From Streptomyces sp. NBC_00461 (lineage in GTDB: Bacteria; Actinomycetota; Actinomycetes; Streptomycetales; Streptomycetaceae), in assembly GCF_036013935.1 (NCBI RefSeq), contig NZ_CP107902.1:372001-436000 (forward strand): DNA of 64,000 nt, in the 5' to 3' direction. Below the pieces are notes generated by a model, which worked only from the letters and a program-made list of their open reading frames with translations, was not told where the DNA came from and did no database searches. Both the position numbers and the translations under genes were made by a program. Below, piece after piece: positions 60,781 through 64,000 of this stretch (the stretch's first letter is position 1; each line of letters starts with the position of its first letter).

Positions 60781-61820
60781 TGGCCGACTTCATCGCCTGG
60801 GTGCTGGTGATCGCGATCGCCGCCTACGCCTGCGCCGGAGGCACCGACTACGGCGCCGGATTTTGGGACCTCCTGGCCGGCGGCGCGGAGCGCGGCAAGC
60901 GGCCCCGCCGGCTGATCGACCAGGCCATGGCGCCGGTCTGGGAGGCCAACAACGTCTGGCTGATCTTCGTCCTGGTCATCATGTGGACCGGCTTCCCGAC
61001 GATGTTCCAGGCCGTCTTCTCCGCGATGTGGCTGCCGCTCGCCCTGGCCGCTGTCGGCCTGGTGCTCCGGGGTGCCGGGTTCGCCCTGCGTAAGCCGGCC
61101 CGTCGCCTGGCCCAACGACGCATCTACGGCGCGGTATTCGCCATCGCGTCACTGCTCACGCCGTTCTTCCTAGGGGCGGTGCTCGGCGGCATCGCCTCCG
61201 GCCGGGTCAAGGTCGGCACGAACGCCTCCGCGGACGCCTGGGCCAATGGAACCTCCGTCCTCACGGGTCTGCTGGCCGTCGCCGCCACCGCCTTCCTCGG
61301 AGCGGTCTTCCTCTGCTGTGACGCCCTGCGGCTCGGCGCACCCGATCTCGTCGACTACTTCCGCGTACGGGCGCTGTGTGCCTTCGGCGCCGTTGTGGTC
61401 CTCGGGCTCATCGCCCTGCCCGTCACGCACGATGACGCCCGCTACGTCTGGGACGGCCTCACCGGGGGCTTGGGCCTGCTGCTGATCATTCTGGCTGCGG
61501 TCTGCGGTCTGGCCACGGTGTTGCTTCTGCTGCGTCGGTCCCACGGCTGGTCCCGCTACACCTCGGTGGCGAGCGTGGCCCTGGTCGTCGGCGCCTGGGG
61601 CTTCGCGCAGCGGCCCTACGTGCTGCCCACCTCGCTGACGGTGACCGAGGCGGCCGGGGCCACCCACACCCTGCGCTGGCTGATGATCGTCACCGCCATC
61701 GCGATCGTGCTGGTCGGTCCTGCGCTGGTACTGCTCTACCGGCTCGACACGATGGGTGAGCTGGAGGAACTCACCGACGCCGACACTCGGGCCGCCAGAA
61801 CGTCCGGCGACAACCTGTAG
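60780..61820 (+). CDS. cydB: Cytochrome bd ubiquinol oxidase subunit II
   Basis: A 346-residue membrane subunit with nine or so helices and the CydB pattern: AGGTDYGAGFWDLLAGG, PVWEANNVWLIFVLVIMWTG, FPTMFQAVFSAMWLP and a second-half AQRPYVLPTSLTVTEAAG. It begins at ATG 60780, overlapping the cydA stop by one base (TGATG), so it is translationally coupled. No cydCD assembly genes are in the window. It converges with the GMC gene with 36 bases between stops. Confidence 0.93.
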   Translation: MADFIAWVLVIAIAAYACAGGTDYGAGFWDLLAGGAERGKRPRRLIDQAMAPVWEANNVWLIFVLVIMWTGFPTMFQAVFSAMWLPLALAAVGLVLRGAGFALRKPARRLAQRRIYGAVFAIASLLTPFFLGAVLGGIASGRVKVGTNASADAWANGTSVLTGLLAVAATAFLGAVFLCCDALRLGAPDLVDYFRVRALCAFGAVVVLGLIALPVTHDDARYVWDGLTGGLGLLLIILAAVCGLATVLLLLRRSHGWSRYTSVASVALVVGAWGFAQRPYVLPTSLTVTEAAGATHTLRWLMIVTAIAIVLVGPALVLLYRLDTMGELEELTDADTRAARTSGDNL

Positions 61821-61856
61821 CGACGCTCAGCCGGTTCACCGAGCGGCGGTGTCCAG

Positions 61857-63437
61857 TCACCTCAGCCGGGCGGCGATGTGGTCGCCGACCCGTAGGGCGT
61901 TGGCGATGGCGGTCAGTGACGGGTTCACCGCGCCGATGCTGGGGAAGAAACTGGTGTCCACGACGTAGAGGTTGTCGAGGTCGTGGGCCTTGCAGTTGAC
62001 GTCGAGTGCCGAACTTCGTGGGTCGTCGCCGAAGCGCACGGTGCCGGCCTGGTGTGCGGTGGCGCCGATCGGCATGCCCTTGTGCAAGTAGATGCTGTGA
62101 TCCAGCAGATGGTGCTCGTGCATGCCCAGGTGTCCGAGCATTCCCCGCAACTTGTGCTGGAGGCGCTTCAGCCCGGCGATGTTGTTCTTCTCGTCGAGGG
62201 CCAGGTGGATGGCGTCGTCCTTGTCGAGGGTGACCCGGCTCTCGGGCAGCGGAAGGTCCTCTCCGCACAGCCAGAAGTCGACGGCGTGGTGCGCGAGTAC
62301 CTCGAAGGGCATGTCGGGCATGGCGGCACCGGCCCAGCGCGGTGCCTCGCCGTGGATCTGGTCGGCGTCCGACTTGCCGAGCATCTGGATGCCGCCGAGC
62401 GGAAACTCCCAGTCGTCCGCGCCCAGGTACCAGTCGTTCAGCGCCAGGGTCTTCTGGAAACTTGTGGGGTTCGGTTCCTTCGACACCGCCATCAGCGCCA
62501 GGTTGTTGTGCCGCATGTAGTGGCGACCCACCACGTCCGAGCTGTTGGCCAGACCGGCGGGGTGCTTGTCGCCCGCCGAACGCAGCAGCAGAACGGCGGA
62601 GTTGACCGCGCCGGCGGCGACCACCACGATGTCGGCGCTGAATTCCTCGGTCGCTCCGTTCCTGAGTTCGGCGACGACCCTGGTGACGGTGCGTCCGGTC
62701 GGGTCGGTCTCCAGGCGCTGCACGTCGGCGTTGGTCACCATCGTGACGTTGTCGTACTTCAGCGCCGGGTCGACGCAGATCACCTGTGCGTCGGACTTGG
62801 CGCCCAGCAGGCAGGGGAAGCCGTCGACCCGGTCGCAGCGGATGCAGACGCTGTCGTGGGTGGCCCGGCCGTGCTCGTCCTGGGTCAGGTTCACGCCGAT
62901 CGGCAGGTGAAAGGGGTGCAGGCCGGCCTTCCCCAGATCGTCGCTGAGCTGCTGGATGCGCGCCTCGTGCTCGACCGGCGGGTAGGCGTACTGCGCGCTC
63001 GTCGGCCCTCCGGTGGGGTCCTCGCCGTGCCGGCCGTGCACCAGGTAGAGGTGCTCGGCCTGGGTGTAGTACGGCTCCAGGTCCTCGTAACGGATCGGCC
63101 AGGCCGGAGAGATGCCGTCGTGGTGGCGCAGTTCGCCGAAGTCCTCGGGCCGGAGCCGGAAGAGCGCGGCGCCGTAGAACTTGGTGTTGCCCCCGACGTA
63201 GTAATTGACCTCCGGCGGGAACTGGTTGCCGTGCTTGTCGTACCAGAACTCCGGGGCACGGTACTTGCCCTTGACGAAGACGGTGGTGGAGTCCCAGTTG
63301 TCCCGCTCCCGCGGCAGGTAGTCGCCGCGTTCCAGGATCAGGATCCGCTTGCCGGAGGGGGCCAGCCGGTGGGCGAGCGTGCCGCCGCCCGCTCCCGTAC
63401 CGATGACGATGACGTCGTAGTGCTGATCGTCGGCCAT
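61857..63437 (-). CDS. GMC-family oxidoreductase
   Basis: A 526-residue FAD enzyme. The dinucleotide motif is GTGAGGGTLAHRLA, with ERG ten strands later (LILERGDYLP). A Cys group (SVCIRCDRVDGFPC, then VICVDPAL) occurs in the substrate domain, as in some glucose/gluconate dehydrogenase-like members. The C-terminal GMC box has His (HQAGTVRFG) and Asn (SIGAVNPSLT) of the active pair. ATG 63437 was chosen because the FAD fold begins there. It oxidises a primary or secondary alcohol of unknown type. Opposite the cyd block. Confidence 0.9.
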   Translation of the reverse strand: MADDQHYDVIVIGTGAGGGTLAHRLAPSGKRILILERGDYLPRERDNWDSTTVFVKGKYRAPEFWYDKHGNQFPPEVNYYVGGNTKFYGAALFRLRPEDFGELRHHDGISPAWPIRYEDLEPYYTQAEHLYLVHGRHGEDPTGGPTSAQYAYPPVEHEARIQQLSDDLGKAGLHPFHLPIGVNLTQDEHGRATHDSVCIRCDRVDGFPCLLGAKSDAQVICVDPALKYDNVTMVTNADVQRLETDPTGRTVTRVVAELRNGATEEFSADIVVVAAGAVNSAVLLLRSAGDKHPAGLANSSDVVGRHYMRHNNLALMAVSKEPNPTSFQKTLALNDWYLGADDWEFPLGGIQMLGKSDADQIHGEAPRWAGAAMPDMPFEVLAHHAVDFWLCGEDLPLPESRVTLDKDDAIHLALDEKNNIAGLKRLQHKLRGMLGHLGMHEHHLLDHSIYLHKGMPIGATAHQAGTVRFGDDPRSSALDVNCKAHDLDNLYVVDTSFFPSIGAVNPSLTAIANALRVGDHIAARLR

Positions 63438-63620
63438 GAGAGGGTCCCGTTCTAGAAGTCGTCGGCTGTCCTGGCCGAAGCGCCCGTCCGGGGGGCTCCG
63501 GCCTGTGCTGTTCCGCACGGACATTCACGCATTCGGAATATTCAGGACATTCGGCGCCAACTACCAAACTATCGGGTGGGTCGGCCTGCGGCGACCCGGC
63601 GGATTCGATCAGGCGCCCGG
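63438..63620. other. Intergenic stretch between GMC and gluconokinase genes
   Basis: 183 bp. It must hold the GMC promoter and the end region of gntK. I see no clear dyad or hairpin. The stretch 63525-63570 is relatively AT-rich (TTCGGAATATTCAGGACATTCGG region), as expected for a promoter. Confidence 0.35.
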
Positions 63621-64000
63621 TCATTTCACAGCACGGACAGCGCGCACCGCCTGGTCGACGAGGGTCTGCGAGTCGGCCACCGCGTCGACGGTCAGGCCGG
63701 GCTCGTCCGGCCGCAGCGGTTCCAGGGCGGCGTACTGGGAATCCACCAGCCGGGCGGGCATGAAATGGCCCACACGGCCTGCGAGCCGCCGGTCGGCGAT
63801 CGCGCGGTCCAGCGCCAGATACAGGAACAACACGCCTGCGCCTGCCCTGCGCAACTCGTCCCGGTACTCGCGCTTGAGGGCCGAGCACGCCACCACCCCG
63901 CCCTGTCCGGCCTCGGTCGCCTCGCGGATCCATTCGGCGACAGCCCGCAGCCACGGGCGGCGATCCTCGTCGTCGAGTGGGTGGCCTGCGGACATCTTGG
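63621..64000 (-). CDS. gntK: Gluconokinase, C-terminal part (5' end outside window)
   Basis: The visible about 125 residues match the end of thermoresistant-type gluconokinases: KMSAGHPLDDEDRRPWLRAV, GGVVACSALKREYRDELRRA, FLYLALDRAIADRRLAGRVG, HFMPARLVDSQYAALEPL. The P-loop lies beyond base 64000. It phosphorylates gluconate to 6-phosphogluconate. Together with the SDR of glucose-dehydrogenase type and the GMC enzyme it hints at a gluconate or glucose oxidation route here (inference). Confidence 0.9.
   Translation of the reverse strand, partial: KMSAGHPLDDEDRRPWLRAVAEWIREATEAGQGGVVACSALKREYRDELRRAGAGVLFLYLALDRAIADRRLAGRVGHFMPARLVDSQYAALEPLRPDEPGLTVDAVADSQTLVDQAVRAVRAVK

Noticed and set aside
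61983..63455. A 490-codon plus-strand frame opposite the GMC gene
   Set aside because: Antisense of a gene with full FAD and GMC motifs; the composition is typical of shadow frames and no domain is seen.
1..64000. tRNA, rRNA, attachment-site or biosynthetic gene cluster signals
   Set aside because: I saw no tRNA-like cloverleaf, no rRNA sequence, no tRNA-end att pair and no PKS, NRPS or terpene synthase genes. The isolated methyltransferase, SDR and MFS genes alone do not make a cluster.

Overview
This is high-GC (about 70 %) DNA with strong G/C bias at third codon positions, frequent GTG and TTG starts, purine-rich ribosome binding sites, and GTGA or ATGA overlaps between paired genes. Together with actinobacterial families (DUF6153, DoxX, DUF1326/DUF2182, an ECF42 sigma factor with a DGPF partner) it points to Streptomyces or a close relative. 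I see no rRNA, tRNA, CRISPR array or housekeeping operon. The density of transposase remnants and broken genes suggests accessory, chromosome-arm-like DNA (inference).

Region by region. 0-4 kb: end of a sensor kinase, two COG4705 membrane paralogues that share an 11-bp-spaced direct repeat, and a bile-acid:sodium-symporter-type transporter. 4-9.7 kb: a CitA/CitB-like two-component system divergent from a three-gene NitT/TauT-type ABC importer. 9.9-11.6 kb: a secreted nucleotide pyrophosphatase/phosphodiesterase. 11.6-24.9 kb: a mosaic. Intact glycosyltransferase genes (GT2; GT-C plus an LPG-synthase-like flippase), a response regulator and a Cu/Zn-type permease sit among truncated or frameshifted remnants (transporter tail, rmlC, kinase, FtsX permease, LuxR regulator, SnoaL-like, GntR-like, DUF6153, methyltransferase) and a 202-bp miniature inverted-repeat element. 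The two glycosyltransferase units share a 16-bp dyad upstream.

24.9-31 kb: intact small metabolic and redox genes (DUF1326 and DUF2182 metal-binding pair, SufR-like regulator with DoxX, DUF899, imine-reductase-like enzyme with HxlR). 31-38 kb: IS5-family copies (one intact), a secreted three-repeat protein, a small membrane protein and an ECF42 sigma factor with its DGPF partner. 37.8-42.4 kb: two decayed copies of a Tn554-type (tyrosine recombinase) transposon flank a LysR / inositol-phosphatase-like / NAD(P)-reductase module. 42.5-48.2 kb: a methyltransferase, an intact TnpB-only element, and a 1.86-kb unit bounded by matching inverted repeats that holds an esterase and a transposase.

48.4-55.3 kb: a group of small transcription units typical of the genus: DHFR-like proteins, ArsR-type regulators with MFS or SRPBCC partners, and a small kinase, ending in IS5 and glyoxalase remnants. 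55.7-64 kb: a polysaccharide-deacetylase-like protein, then a respiratory block (SDR dehydrogenase, type II NADH dehydrogenase, cytochrome bd subunits I and II) facing a GMC oxidoreductase and a gluconokinase cut by the window edge.

The most notable items are the shared operators, two predicted hairpins that would hide ribosome binding sites, the inverted-repeat unit carrying an esterase, and repeated deletion joints where two divergent genes both lost their 5' ends. No single large undescribed system is evident.
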